From Paenibacillus radicis (ex Xue et al. 2023) (lineage in GTDB: Bacteria; Bacillota; Bacilli; Paenibacillales; NBRC-103111), in assembly GCF_024722015.1 (NCBI RefSeq), contig NZ_JANQBD010000010.1:209937-273936 (forward strand): 64,000 nt of DNA, in the 5' to 3' direction. Both the position numbers and the translations under genes were made by a program. A model generated the notes under the pieces. It made no database searches and was not told the origin of the DNA. It was given only the letters and a program-made list of their open reading frames with translations. This document shows, piece by piece, positions 8,414 to 17,444 of this stretch; position 1 is the first letter of the stretch; the number at the start of each line of letters is the position of its first letter.

Positions 8414-9241
8414 ATGTATAAAATAAGCGCAACACAATGGATTTTTGGCAAAGAAGCTCTAAGCCGCACTTTGGAAAGGTTAAAAAAATACGGTTACGAC
8501 GGCATCGAGCTGACAGGCGATCCTGAGCTTTTCTCCGATCCTAATGTCCCGGCTTTGTTACAGGATTATGGACTTGAGTGCACCTCGATATGCGGGATTT
8601 ATACCGCAGAAAGAAATTTGTCCTCGATGCATGAAGAAGTACGTAATCAAGCGGTCCAATATGTACAGGATTGTGTGGATTTAGCAGCTCGGGTGGGGGC
8701 AAGCTGTGTAATTGTCGTTCCATCTCCAGTTGGATTATTGTCTCCGGATGGAGAGGCAGAGGAAGCATGGAAGGCGGCAGTACGGAGTCTCAAGGAATGC
8801 GGCCTATACGCCGAGAGCAAGGGGATATGGCTTGCATTAGAGGCATTGAACCGTTATGAGACCCATTTGATAAACCGATTGGAGGCCGGCTTGGAGCTTA
8901 TCAAGCAAACGGGATCATCCAACGTCAAGCTTATGGCTGATGTGTTCCATATGAACCTAGAGGAACGGGATATTTGTGGGACGCTTCGCGCTATTGCCCC
9001 TGAATTAGTCCACGTTCATCTTGCGGAGAATACCAGGGAAGCACCAGGCGTAGGCAGTATGAATTTCCAAGCAATCCTTGCAACCTTACGCGAAATCGGC
9101 TACTCGGGGGCGCTTACTATGGAATTTATGCCGCCGGCATCCAACCCTTATGCAGTTGCGCAGCAGCGGCAGGAGCATACCAGTCAGCTTGATTCCTTCG
9201 CGGAGCAAGCTATTAACCATATTAAAAGTATTGTAGGTTAG
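8414..9241 (+). CDS. Sugar epimerase/isomerase, TIM barrel (D-tagatose 3-epimerase-like)
   Basis: This 275-residue member of the AP-endonuclease-2/xylose-isomerase-like TIM-barrel family has YGYDGIELTGDP near the start. LALEALNRYETHLINR is close to the DTE/psicose-epimerase strand whose Glu binds metal. MADVFHMNLEE supplies an Asp and His, VHLAENTREAPGVG follows, and MEFMPP carries the last metal Glu. Members epimerise ketoses or isomerise related sugars in the cytoplasm. ATG follows AAAGGAAG. The substrate cannot be fixed; the nearby xylose genes suggest pentose or ketose metabolism. Confidence 0.82.
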   Translation: MYKISATQWIFGKEALSRTLERLKKYGYDGIELTGDPELFSDPNVPALLQDYGLECTSICGIYTAERNLSSMHEEVRNQAVQYVQDCVDLAARVGASCVIVVPSPVGLLSPDGEAEEAWKAAVRSLKECGLYAESKGIWLALEALNRYETHLINRLEAGLELIKQTGSSNVKLMADVFHMNLEERDICGTLRAIAPELVHVHLAENTREAPGVGSMNFQAILATLREIGYSGALTMEFMPPASNPYAVAQQRQEHTSQLDSFAEQAINHIKSIVG

Positions 9242-9323
9242 ATGCTGAACAATGGGCTGTGAAAGCATTCTGTTATCTTTAATAATATAATTTTTTAAAT
9301 CGTTCTTATTTGGGAGAATCGCA

Positions 9324-9779
9324 ATGAAAAACTATATAAAAGAAATGAGAAAGTACGTTGGACAGAGACCCATTATGTTATGTGGGGCATCTGTTATGAT
9401 TTTTAATGCAGAGGGGCAGGTATTAATGCTCCTTAGATCTGACAACGATTGCTGGTGTTTTCCTGGCGGAGCAATAGAGCTTGGTGAAAAAGTAGAAGAT
9501 GCAGCTCGGCGGGAAGTATTTGAAGAAACCGGCTTAGAAGTAATTGAATTAGAATTATACAATGTCTTCTCGGGTGAAGAGCTTTATTATAAATATCCGC
9601 ATGGTGATGAGGTATACAACGTTGATATCGTTTATAGGTCATCTAATTATAAAGGAAATTTAACAGTTAATGAGGAGAGCAGGAGAGCCCGTTTTTTTGA
9701 TTTGGAAGCAATTCCAGACAATATCAGCCCGCCTGTTATCCCTATAGTACAAGACCTACTAACAAAGATACATCGATAG
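9324..9779 (+). CDS. Nudix hydrolase
   Basis: The 151-residue protein has a complete Nudix box (GX5EX7REUXEEXGU) starting at [20 protein letters not shown] and ending TGLEV, which binds the divalent metal and hydrolyses nucleoside-diphosphate-linked compounds. The strand [15 protein letters not shown] precedes it. The N-terminal [20 protein letters not shown] is typical of the Bacillus group that opens with YIxxMRxxVG. ATG follows GGGAG. The substrate is unknown. It has its own terminator, so it may be expressed alone. Confidence 0.88.
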   Translation: MKNYIKEMRKYVGQRPIMLCGASVMIFNAEGQVLMLLRSDNDCWCFPGGAIELGEKVEDAARREVFEETGLEVIELELYNVFSGEELYYKYPHGDEVYNVDIVYRSSNYKGNLTVNEESRRARFFDLEAIPDNISPPVIPIVQDLLTKIHR

Positions 9780-9799
9780 CAAACCGTATCTCGACAATA

Positions 9800-9842
9800 G
9801 AACAACCCGCCACAATAATTTGCTGGCGGGTCGGTTGTTTAT
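9800..9842. terminator. Terminator after the Nudix gene
   Basis: AACAACCCGCC and GGCGGGTCGGTTGTTT form a stem with a small bulge, followed by T residues. It lies between convergent genes and may serve both strands. Confidence 0.75.
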
Positions 9843-9861
9843 CTAAAATAATACCTACTAA

Positions 9862-10641
9862 CTAGTGCACAGACAGCCATGCCCTCTCGTTACGCCACTG
9901 TACATCAACCTGCGTCTCAAAGAAATCCGACAAGCAGGAGCTCTCCAGAATCTCCTCCGTCTTTCCGCTTCTGAACGCTTCGCCACGCCGAATGAGCAGT
10001 GTATGGGAGAAAATCGGCAATATTTCCTCTGTATGATGCGTTACATATAAAATATTCGGCGCATCAGGCTGCGCAGCTAATTCATCAATACTGGCAAGGA
10101 GCATCTCCTTGGAAAGAAAATCAAGGCCATTGCAGGGCTCATCCAAAATGAGCAGCTGCGGCGAAGCCATAAGCGCGCGAGCGATGAGCAGCTTTTGCTT
10201 TTCTCCCTGCGAGCAGGTTTGATAGGTGCGGTCAACCAAGTGGCTGCAGCCCAGTTGATTCATCAATTGCAGCGCACGTTCGTGGTCCTCAGAGGTTGCC
10301 ACATCATAGAGGCCAATGGTCGCGAATTTGCCGCTGAGCACCACCGTTTGCGTCCGGTCACTGCCGTACAGCTTCTCCTGAAGGGAGGTGCTGACCCAGC
10401 CGATGGACTTGCGCAGCTCGCGCAAATCGAAGGTGCCGAACAGATGCCCCAGCACGCTGACTTCCCCATTGGTAGGCCAGATGTAGCCGTTGATCATATT
10501 AAGCAGGGTGGTTTTTCCCGATCCGTTCAGACCAAGAATAGCCCAATGCTCCCCTTTATTGACATGCCAATTGACTTGGTGAAGCAGAGTTTTATGCTCT
10601 CTTTTCCATGATACATTGTTCATTTCAATAACCTTTTCCAT
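9862..10641 (-). CDS. ABC transporter ATP-binding protein (YlmA-like, stand-alone)
   Basis: The 259 residues form one nucleotide-binding domain: Walker A GLNGSGKTT (about 38-46), signature CSQGEKQKLLIARAL and Walker B LLILDEPCNGLD, followed by an H-loop in VTHHTEE. The signature starts SQGE rather than LSGGQ. No permease or binding protein is adjacent, as with B. subtilis YlmA, so the partner is unknown. The upstream gene on the same strand is an MFS exporter ending 30 bases before, probably in the same transcript. ATG follows AGGAGGCGG. Confidence 0.85.
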   Translation of the reverse strand: MEKVIEMNNVSWKREHKTLLHQVNWHVNKGEHWAILGLNGSGKTTLLNMINGYIWPTNGEVSVLGHLFGTFDLRELRKSIGWVSTSLQEKLYGSDRTQTVVLSGKFATIGLYDVATSEDHERALQLMNQLGCSHLVDRTYQTCSQGEKQKLLIARALMASPQLLILDEPCNGLDFLSKEMLLASIDELAAQPDAPNILYVTHHTEEILPIFSHTLLIRRGEAFRSGKTEEILESSCLSDFFETQVDVQWRNERAWLSVH

Positions 10642-10671
10642 GATGCTCCGCCTCCTGAATTATAGCGAATT

Positions 10672-11931
10672 TTAACGAGCAGAAGTTTCTGCGCCTTGAG
10701 CTGGTATTGGTGCTAGCTTCAGCTTGGAATCTGAGGGAAGGAATGCAGCCAGCAGACCAAGCAGCGGTAAAAAGGCGCACAGCTGAATAACGAACGTGAT
10801 GCTCGTGGCATCCGCAAGCGTGCCCATCGCGGCCGAGCCGACACCGCCAAGACCAAAGGATAAGCCAAAAAATAATCCCGAAACCGTCCCAACCTTACCT
10901 GGGAGCAGCTCCTGAGCGTACACGACAATTACTGAAGAGCTGGATAAAATAATAAGACCAATCAACACGCACAAAACAACCGACCAGAACAAGTTAGCAA
11001 AAGGCAGCAGCATGGAGAACGGCGCAGCGCCGAGTATTGAGAACCAAATCATATTTCTTCTTCCGAACCTATCGGCAAGAGGGCCCCCAAAAAAGGTTCC
11101 TACAACACCTGCGGCAAGCAAAGCGAAAATAATGAGTTGGGCACGGTCGACAGGCATGTTAAAATTCTGGATTAAAAAGAAGGAGTAAAAACCGGTCATA
11201 GCCGACAAATAAAAGAATTTGGAAAATAAGAGCATAATGAGAACGAATAACGCGAGCAGCAAAGTACTTTTTGACAGCTGGGATGTGGAGCGTCTTGCCG
11301 TTTGTGTGGCTTTAGTGCGCTGTGACAAATGATTTTTGTACCACTTGGCTACATAGATTTGAACCACAATAGCGACTCCTGCGGCAACAGTGAACCAAAT
11401 GATTCCAAACTGGCCTAACGGTACGAAGATAAGAGCTGTAAATATAGGCGCGAGCGCCTGCCCGATATTCCCACCCACCTGAAAAATCGATTGAGCCAAG
11501 CCTCTTCTAGGGCCAGCTGCTAAATACGCAACTCGCGATGCCTCCGGATGAAGAACGGACGAGCCTATTCCTAATAACACTACCGCTATAAGAATCTGTG
11601 GAAACGATGAGGCAAAAGCAAGGAGGACAACTCCAACCAGCGAAAAGCCAACCCCGATCGGGAGAATGTAAGGCTTGGGCCGGGCGTCGGTATATAATCC
11701 GATCAATGGCTGCAGGAAGGAGGCCGTAATATTAAGGGTAAAAGCAATCCAACCGATCTGCGCATACGAAAGCTTCAAGGCATCATGTAAAATCGGGAAC
11801 ATCGCGGGAACTATAGACTGGATCGAGTCATTCAATAGATGAACTAGACTGATTGCAAAGATGATGGAAAAAACGGTCGTTTGCGGACTGCTGATGCTAT
11901 TACTGTTACTGCTGCTTGCTGAAATACTCAT
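10672..11931 (-). CDS. MFS exporter, fosmidomycin-resistance (Fsr) type
   Basis: The 419-residue protein has about 12 membrane helices. The first helix contains SLVHLLNDSIQSIVPAMFP, the hallmark of Fsr-type exporters, and GSSVLHPEASRVA and QVGGNIGQALAPI are further family motifs. A Ser/Asn-rich N-terminal tail precedes TM1. In E. coli Fsr exports fosmidomycin; physiological substrates are mostly unknown, so the name indicates family only. ATG follows GAGGTGAT. The ABC ATPase gene lies 30 bases downstream on the same strand. Confidence 0.85.
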   Translation of the reverse strand: MSISASSSNSNSISSPQTTVFSIIFAISLVHLLNDSIQSIVPAMFPILHDALKLSYAQIGWIAFTLNITASFLQPLIGLYTDARPKPYILPIGVGFSLVGVVLLAFASSFPQILIAVVLLGIGSSVLHPEASRVAYLAAGPRRGLAQSIFQVGGNIGQALAPIFTALIFVPLGQFGIIWFTVAAGVAIVVQIYVAKWYKNHLSQRTKATQTARRSTSQLSKSTLLLALFVLIMLLFSKFFYLSAMTGFYSFFLIQNFNMPVDRAQLIIFALLAAGVVGTFFGGPLADRFGRRNMIWFSILGAAPFSMLLPFANLFWSVVLCVLIGLIILSSSSVIVVYAQELLPGKVGTVSGLFFGLSFGLGGVGSAAMGTLADATSITFVIQLCAFLPLLGLLAAFLPSDSKLKLAPIPAQGAETSAR

Positions 11932-12125
11932 GCGATCACCTCATAAAATGTATATATAAATTTGTGTAAAAACTTCTTGGAACATCCTATCATCTGATGT
12001 TTGAAATTATGCAAGGCCACGGATAAAGATACCTCTATTCTAAAGAGGCTGATCGTCTGCGTAGATTGTTGCTTAAACAGTTCAAGCCCTTGGGAATGAC
12101 ATTCGATCACAGCTGCTCCTTAGGG

Positions 12126-12842
12126 TCAGTTATCATCGGCAGCGTTTAAAGATTTTTTCATGCTGCTTACAGTCTCCTCCAAATTTTGAAGGGTCCAATG
12201 AACCGCTGCTGCTGCATCCTTCTTTTTAATGGCGTCATACAAATTTTCATGGTGCAGATCGTGGGAATCGTGCACAGTGCTTACCTGAACGAGTTTATCG
12301 AGAGCTTCGCGGAGTACGGTAGAGAAGGTTCGATAAAGATCGATAACAATCGAATTTTTACTGGCTGCAGCCACGGCAATGTGGAATGAAATATCCGCAT
12401 TCAAATAATCATTATTGGGGCCGATCTTTAGCGCTTGAGCACGCTGATCCAAAAACTGTCGCATTTGGGCAAGATCGTCGTCGTCCCGGCGCTCGGCGGC
12501 CAGCTTGGCGATTTCCAGCTCCAGCATACGTCTGACCTCATAAACCTCCAAAATTTCGGCGCGGCGCAGACGGTGATCCAAGGGCTCTTGAATAGTCAGA
12601 TTGGTACTCAAATAAGTGCCGAAGCCCTGCTTCTTCTCCAGCAGACCTGCGTGCACCAATACCCGAACCGCTTCACGTACAGTTGAACGTCCGACTCCGA
12701 ATTGCTCCATAAGCTCCGGCTCCGTTGGTATTTTTTGGCCCGGAGGGATGTCGCCGCTCGATATTTTCTTTTGCAATTGCATCACGACTTCATCAACAAG
12801 CTTTCGCCGGCTTACATTTTGAAATGAAACCTTAGCATTCAT
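12126..12842 (-). CDS. GntR/FadR-subfamily transcriptional regulator
   Basis: The 238-residue protein begins with a GntR winged helix: LQKKISSGDIPPGQKIPTEP, the EQFGVGRSTVREAVRVL recognition helix and GLLEKKQGFGTYL wing. An all-helical FCD ligand domain follows (about 90-225), with the usual metal-binding pattern of Asp and His residues (for example FHIAVAAASKN). FCD regulators often respond to sugar acids or organic acids. It lies downstream of the DapA-family and dehydratase genes on the same strand, 174 bp from the former, so it probably controls the cluster at 13017-18626. Confidence 0.87.
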   Translation of the reverse strand: MNAKVSFQNVSRRKLVDEVVMQLQKKISSGDIPPGQKIPTEPELMEQFGVGRSTVREAVRVLVHAGLLEKKQGFGTYLSTNLTIQEPLDHRLRRAEILEVYEVRRMLELEIAKLAAERRDDDDLAQMRQFLDQRAQALKIGPNNDYLNADISFHIAVAAASKNSIVIDLYRTFSTVLREALDKLVQVSTVHDSHDLHHENLYDAIKKKDAAAAVHWTLQNLEETVSSMKKSLNAADDN

Positions 12843-12920
12843 CTGATCATCTCCTGTATATTAGGCATTACTATAACATAATAAATACACGGAAATCCAG
12901 ATTTTTTTTTATTTGTAAAG

Positions 12921-12959
12921 AACCTCTGCAGCAGCATAATAAATGCTTCCGCAGAGGTT
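12921..12959. other. Stem-loop between the DapA-family and FadR-type genes
   Basis: AACCTCTGC and GCAGAGGTT form a perfect 9-bp stem with a 21-base loop. Read along the minus-strand transcript, it is followed by A-rich rather than T-rich sequence, so it is not a classic terminator. It may tune expression between the two genes. Confidence 0.5.
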
Positions 12960-13016
12960 AGGAGAAGGAAAGTATAGGTTGTTTAGCTGGACTGCCAGAG
13001 GCTGCCTGCATTTGTT

Positions 13017-13949
13017 CTATCTTGCAGCTTTAAGCTCATTCCAACGCAGCGCCAGCAGGTTAAGGTCCTTGAGTGTATCCAATGCTTCCTGACGGGTCCG
13101 TTCGTCGATAGGTGCGTTCGGATTACGGACATAGGCTGATTCGATAACGCCGCCCGCTTTCAATATTTCCTTGTGTACAGCCATGGCAGAGCCCGGAAGC
13201 GTACCTATTCTCAGGAAAGGAAGATATTGATAAAAGGTTCTGCGTGCCGTATCCAAATCGCCGGCTTTGAAGGCTTGGTAGATGCTCACGCACACCTCAG
13301 GGAATTCGCAAGCCGGCATCGTTCCTACAGCTCCACGACCCAGCTCCTCATAAAAGTACATAGCGTTCATTCCGCCGAATACGGTTAAGCGACCCTCCGA
13401 TTGCTCCAGCACTTCAGTTACTTTGAAGGTTGTCGGCGGAGCTTCTACCTTAACGTAGGCGATGTTTTCGAATTCCTTGGACAGCCGTGCGAGCATAGCC
13501 GCCGGCATATTGACACCGCTCGCGAGAGGGGCGTCCTGAATCATGATCGGGATGGTGACGGCCTTGGCCACCGCGGCAAAATAATCGTACAGCCGCTTGC
13601 CATCCGGCTTAGCCATATAAGGCGGGAGCACCATAAGCGCATCCGCCCCTGACTTCTCCGCGCGTTTGCTTAGCTGAACCGCGACTTCTAGCCCTGTATG
13701 GCCGCTGCCGAACACGAGCGGCACCTGTCCTTTCACTTCGTCGACTACGATCTCAGCGATTCTCGCCTTTTCATCGTCCAGAAGGGTATACATTTCACTA
13801 GCCATCCCAAATAAGGCGATTCCATCCACCTTGGCATGAAGCTGGAAGCGGACAAGCTCGCGTAGACTGTTTTCATCCACGTCCCCTTGCTCTGTAAATG
13901 GTGTAGCTAAGATCGGATAAACGCCCTCTAAGGCCACTTGCTTGGTCAT
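13017..13949 (-). CDS. DapA (DHDPS/NAL)-family lyase with altered active site
   Basis: The 310-residue TIM barrel of the Schiff-base aldolase family has GVYPILATPFTEQGDVD at the start and a likely Schiff-base lysine at Lys167 in AYVKVEAPP. Two conserved family motifs are changed. The GTTGE motif reads GMASE (48-52), and the catalytic Tyr of YNxP is replaced in IQDAPLASG (Gln138-Asp139). It is therefore unlikely to be a true DapA. Next to two sugar-acid dehydratases it may cleave or dehydrate a 2-keto-3-deoxy sugar acid; this is inference. ATG follows GGAGGAG, and the gap to the upstream dehydratase gene is 24 bases. Confidence 0.8.
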   Translation of the reverse strand: MTKQVALEGVYPILATPFTEQGDVDENSLRELVRFQLHAKVDGIALFGMASEMYTLLDDEKARIAEIVVDEVKGQVPLVFGSGHTGLEVAVQLSKRAEKSGADALMVLPPYMAKPDGKRLYDYFAAVAKAVTIPIMIQDAPLASGVNMPAAMLARLSKEFENIAYVKVEAPPTTFKVTEVLEQSEGRLTVFGGMNAMYFYEELGRGAVGTMPACEFPEVCVSIYQAFKAGDLDTARRTFYQYLPFLRIGTLPGSAMAVHKEILKAGGVIESAYVRNPNAPIDERTRQEALDTLKDLNLLALRWNELKAAR

Positions 13950-13973
13950 TATAAATCTCCTCCATCAGCAGAA

Positions 13974-15128
13974 TTATATAAGTGCTCTTAATTGTTTTTC
14001 ATCAATGTCCACTCCGAGACCCGGGCCTTCCGGGAGCATATAATGCCCCTGTTCGCAGACAATGGGATGGATCAGGAGCGAGTTGGCTGTACTCATGACG
14101 GTTGGTTGATATTCCAATATATACAGGTTAGGAATGGCAGCGCTAAGATGCAGCGTTGCGGCAATGCAGATGCCTTGACCGACACTAAGATGGGGGGCGA
14201 TAGGGATGTTGAAGGCTTCCGCCATATTGGCGATCTTCTTCGCTTCGGTAATGCCGGTACGTCCGATATCCGGCTGATAAATATCCGCTGCCCGTTTCAG
14301 CAGGCGATCTTTAAACTGGTAGCGGGTGCGTTTGGCTTCACCTATGGCAACAGCCATATCAAGCGCACGCGAAACTTCCGCAGTGCCTTCAACATCCTCC
14401 GGTGCAGTAGGCGCTTCCAAAAAGTCGATATCGAGCTTTTCCAGCTTTCGGCCGAGCTGGATCGCTTCGGAGACCGAATACTGCCAATGAGCGTCGATCA
14501 TAAGGCGGAAGCGGGGACCTAGCGCTTCACGCATATAAGCGGCGATCTCGGCATCCTCATGCACCCCGAATCCAAGATGCAGCTTGATTGCAGTGAAGCC
14601 CTTCGCTTTCCATTCCAGCGCCAGCTCGATTCGTTCTTCTCTTGTAGTTTTGGGAATACCGGATACATAGGCAGGAATCTTCCGACGGTATGCACCGCCC
14701 AACAGCTGGTAGATCGGAAGCCCAACGGACTTGCCTAATAGATCCCACAACGCGACATCGACTGCGGTAATAGCATCTACCATAAAGCCTGTGAAGTAGC
14801 CGCGTTCCCGCATAGAATCATACAAGCAGCTCCAAATGACGTCGATATCCCTGGCATCCCTTCCAATTAGCAGCGAAGTGAACAGCCGTTCGATAATGGC
14901 TCCGGTAATTTCCGGACCTACGGGAGCGAGTGCTTCACCCCAGCCGTAAATTCCGCTTTCCGTAGTTATCTTCACGAGCAGTGTTTCCAGATTGCGGGAG
15001 TAGATGGAGCGATACTCGGGACGAATATAGTAATCGCTCTCACTGGACATTCCTGCGGGGCTGCTTCCTAAGTAGACGGGACCGTTCTTAACCTTTAACG
15101 GAAACACCTCGACGCTTTTAATATTCAT
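13974..15128 (-). CDS. Enolase-superfamily sugar-acid dehydratase (mandelate racemase subgroup), copy 1
   Basis: The 384-residue protein shows a complete enolase-superfamily active site: K182-x-H184 (AIKLHLG), metal ligands Asp212 (MIDAH), Glu238 (FLEAP) and Glu264 (IGEAK), and the Asp287/His313 dyad (QPDIGR, APHLSVGQG). This is the mandelate-racemase-type set used by aldonate and uronate dehydratases. The substrate is not predictable by eye. ATG at 15128 follows GTGGTGAG; the longer frame upstream is AT-rich promoter sequence. It is a paralogue of the gene at 17445, with the DapA-family gene downstream. Confidence 0.85.
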   Translation of the reverse strand: MNIKSVEVFPLKVKNGPVYLGSSPAGMSSESDYYIRPEYRSIYSRNLETLLVKITTESGIYGWGEALAPVGPEITGAIIERLFTSLLIGRDARDIDVIWSCLYDSMRERGYFTGFMVDAITAVDVALWDLLGKSVGLPIYQLLGGAYRRKIPAYVSGIPKTTREERIELALEWKAKGFTAIKLHLGFGVHEDAEIAAYMREALGPRFRLMIDAHWQYSVSEAIQLGRKLEKLDIDFLEAPTAPEDVEGTAEVSRALDMAVAIGEAKRTRYQFKDRLLKRAADIYQPDIGRTGITEAKKIANMAEAFNIPIAPHLSVGQGICIAATLHLSAAIPNLYILEYQPTVMSTANSLLIHPIVCEQGHYMLPEGPGLGVDIDEKQLRALI

Positions 15129-15234
15129 TGACTCACCACTTTTCCAAGTAAATTTGAATATGTATTTCGTAATATGCAAGTAGATTGTATAATATGATAA
15201 TATATATTTCAATATTAATATATAATTCATTATA

Positions 15235-15263
15235 TTGAATACGGCATTTATTGATAATACAAT
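15235..15263 (+). promoter_or_regulatory. Promoter of the IclR-type regulator
   Basis: TTGAAT (15235-15240), 17 bp, TACAAT (15258-15263). The start of transcription would be near 15270, which supports the TTG start at 15311. The surrounding 180 bp is very AT-rich and must also hold the promoter for the divergent dehydratase gene. Confidence 0.7.
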
Positions 15264-15310
15264 GGACACACATAGATAATCTGTTGTTTAGACACGAGAG
15301 GGTGGACGTA

Positions 15311-16120
15311 TTGAAAAAAGAGGAAGAAAAAGAGCAGGCGCAAACGGCAACTATGCTGACGCAAAGCGTGACGAGGGCGTTGGCGATATTATCATGCTTC
15401 TCCGATGAGCAGCCAGAGCTAAGAGGAATCGATTTTGCCAAGAAGCTGAATTTAACCCAGAGCAACGTATCGAGATTGCTTACTACAATGGTTACACTGG
15501 GGTATGTGGAGAAGGATGAGATAACCGGCTTTTACCGTTTGGGGACGGCGATCATATCGCTCGGAGGCATTGCGCTTAACCACTATGAAATCCGCAAGCA
15601 AGCATTGCCCGAGCTGCATGACCTGGAAAAAAGACTTGGCCTGGGTGCTAATCTGGCTATTTTGAACGGATGCCATATGTTTTATTTGGCTCATGTCGAC
15701 AGTCATAAATCTCCACGAATGTATACGCTGATTGGCCGCAAAAATCCGCTGCACTGCACGGGAATCGGCAAGGTGCTGCTCGCTTATCAGGATAGTGAGA
15801 AGGTGACGGCGCTGCTTGATGAAGCGGGAATGGAGGGGTATACAGACAAAACCATAGTCCTTCAAGAACAATTAGTGCAACAGCTGGAGCTGGTTCGCAA
15901 GAGAGGTTACGCAACTGAGAATGAGGAGCTGGCCCTCGGGCGAGCTTGTTTAGCTGCACCTGTAAAGGGCCGCAACGGGAAGGTTATAGGAGGCGTCAGT
16001 CTCTCAGGTCCATTATCCGAGATTAACCTTCCGCAAAGGGAAAGTGAGCTGGCTTCCATTCTGATTGAGGCGACGGATCGGATTTCAATGAAGATGGGGT
16101 ATATTACGGCTAGCTATTAA
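15311..16120 (+). CDS. IclR-family transcriptional regulator
   Basis: The 269-residue protein has an N-terminal winged helix (about 20-80: QSVTRALAILSCFSD, KKLNLTQSNVSRLLTTMVTLGY) and a C-terminal IclR effector domain (about 95-265) with GANLAILNGCHMFYL and LHCTGIGKVLLA. IclR proteins often bind aromatic or sugar acids and control their breakdown. The TTG at 15311 is preferred because AGAGGGTGG precedes it and the promoter ends at 15263. It is divergent from dehydratase copy 1 and upstream of the SDR gene, so it is a good candidate regulator of the cluster alongside the FadR-type protein. Confidence 0.87.
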   Translation: MKKEEEKEQAQTATMLTQSVTRALAILSCFSDEQPELRGIDFAKKLNLTQSNVSRLLTTMVTLGYVEKDEITGFYRLGTAIISLGGIALNHYEIRKQALPELHDLEKRLGLGANLAILNGCHMFYLAHVDSHKSPRMYTLIGRKNPLHCTGIGKVLLAYQDSEKVTALLDEAGMEGYTDKTIVLQEQLVQQLELVRKRGYATENEELALGRACLAAPVKGRNGKVIGGVSLSGPLSEINLPQRESELASILIEATDRISMKMGYITASY

Positions 16121-16537
16121 TAGCTAATTGCTCGGATTAGGAGGGGGATTGGCAGCTTATGCATCCAATTTATGCGATTTTTCCTGTGCTTCATTACAGA
16201 TTGAATATTCGAATTGATAGTGTTTCCAGTCATCTCTGTTCCCCCATTCCTTGTTGATAAACGTATTATAGGGTAGGGGGATTTTTAACGGAATTAAATA
16301 TTCAAATCAAATTGTTTAAAAATTAACACGGATTAGGAAGCAGAGGTTCTCAAAGTGTGTGTTCAAAAAGCTAACTTTACAAGGTCGAGTAGGCTGCAAG
16401 AACCTAAAATATTGTACTAACTGCAATAAATATTGAAGCTTCTCCTTATTTTTCTGAGATATACTGAGCTCGACTACAGCTATAAGGCTATTCAGGGGGC
16501 GGCCGGGGCTCCCTTATCACTGGAGCGAGGCGATTGT
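16121..16537. other. Intergenic region upstream of the SDR gene
   Basis: No gene is supported. The region is AT-rich and contains GAATATTCGAATT near 16203 and AAATATTCAAAT near 16296, two related short palindromic sequences that could be regulator half-sites. No clear terminator follows the IclR-type gene. Confidence 0.4.
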
Positions 16538-17356
16538 ATGAGACTGGAAGGGAAGACGGCTTTAATTACCGGGGGAGCAAAAGGAATCGGCAAAGGCATT
16601 GTAGCTCGTTTTGCTGAGGAGGGCGCTCATCTTATTTTTGCCGACATGGATCAGGTTGAGGGAGTGGAGACAGCGCGGAAGATTAGGCAGCAGGGAGGGA
16701 GTGTCGAATTCAAGCAGATGGATGTATGCAGTGAAGAGCAGGTTAGAGCACTGGTATCCACGCTGCCCAAGCTCGATATACTCGTTAATAACGTAGGATG
16801 GACGGGAGGAAAAGCTGCTGTTGACCAATTGGACTTTGACCATTGGCATCGCGTCCTGGACATTAATCTGACTTCCGTGTTTCTTATGTGTAAATATGCG
16901 GTCCCTTTGTTGAAGCAATCGCGTTCGGCGAGTATCGTCAATATTGCTTCTGTTAACGCTTACACAATGGTACCTGCCTTGTCAGCGTACAGTGCATCCA
17001 AAGGAGGTGTACTCGCCTTGACCAAGCAGCTTGCTGTCGAGTGTGCGCCTATAGGCATCCGAGTGAACAGCGTCTCCCCAAGCCTGACGTTCAGGGAGAA
17101 GGGTGCCTCGCCTGCCGCTTCCGATATATCATTGGATTGCTATCCGCTTGGCCGCTTCGGTACGGCGAAGGATGTTGCCAATGCCGTGTTGTTTATGGCT
17201 TCGGATGAAGCGGCCTTTATTACAGGGCAAGACCTGCTAGTGGATGGAGGGATGACGTCACAATCCGTTTCTGCGGTCGTAAGGGATGACTTGCGGGCGG
17301 GTTGGAAGCCGGGAAGCTATAGGCTGCTGCCTGATCTTACAGATGAAAAGGGATAA
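16538..17356 (+). CDS. Short-chain dehydrogenase/reductase
   Basis: The 272-residue classical SDR has the cofactor motif TGGAKGIG (11-18), an Asp in FADMD favouring NAD(H), NNVG, the catalytic Ser in VNIASVN, YSASKGG (YxxxK), and DGG near the C-terminus. It carries an unusual extension of about 30 residues after the normal SDR end (from MTSQSV on). ATG at 16538 follows GGAGCGAGG; upstream in-frame codons are not supported. Between an IclR-type regulator and a sugar-acid dehydratase, it probably oxidises a sugar, aldonate or ketodeoxy intermediate. This is inference from context. Confidence 0.86.
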   Translation: MRLEGKTALITGGAKGIGKGIVARFAEEGAHLIFADMDQVEGVETARKIRQQGGSVEFKQMDVCSEEQVRALVSTLPKLDILVNNVGWTGGKAAVDQLDFDHWHRVLDINLTSVFLMCKYAVPLLKQSRSASIVNIASVNAYTMVPALSAYSASKGGVLALTKQLAVECAPIGIRVNSVSPSLTFREKGASPAASDISLDCYPLGRFGTAKDVANAVLFMASDEAAFITGQDLLVDGGMTSQSVSAVVRDDLRAGWKPGSYRLLPDLTDEKG

Positions 17357-17444
17357 GGCCCAGACGGGGGATATGAATTATATATAACTTCAAGGAAAGA
17401 TAGATGTTGCTGTCAATCAATCAATGGATGGAGGTCCATTCCGC

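Noticed and set aside
11928..12110. Minus-strand frame of 60 residues between the MFS and FadR-type genes
   Set aside because: No domain and no clear RBS; it lies in an AT-rich spacer.
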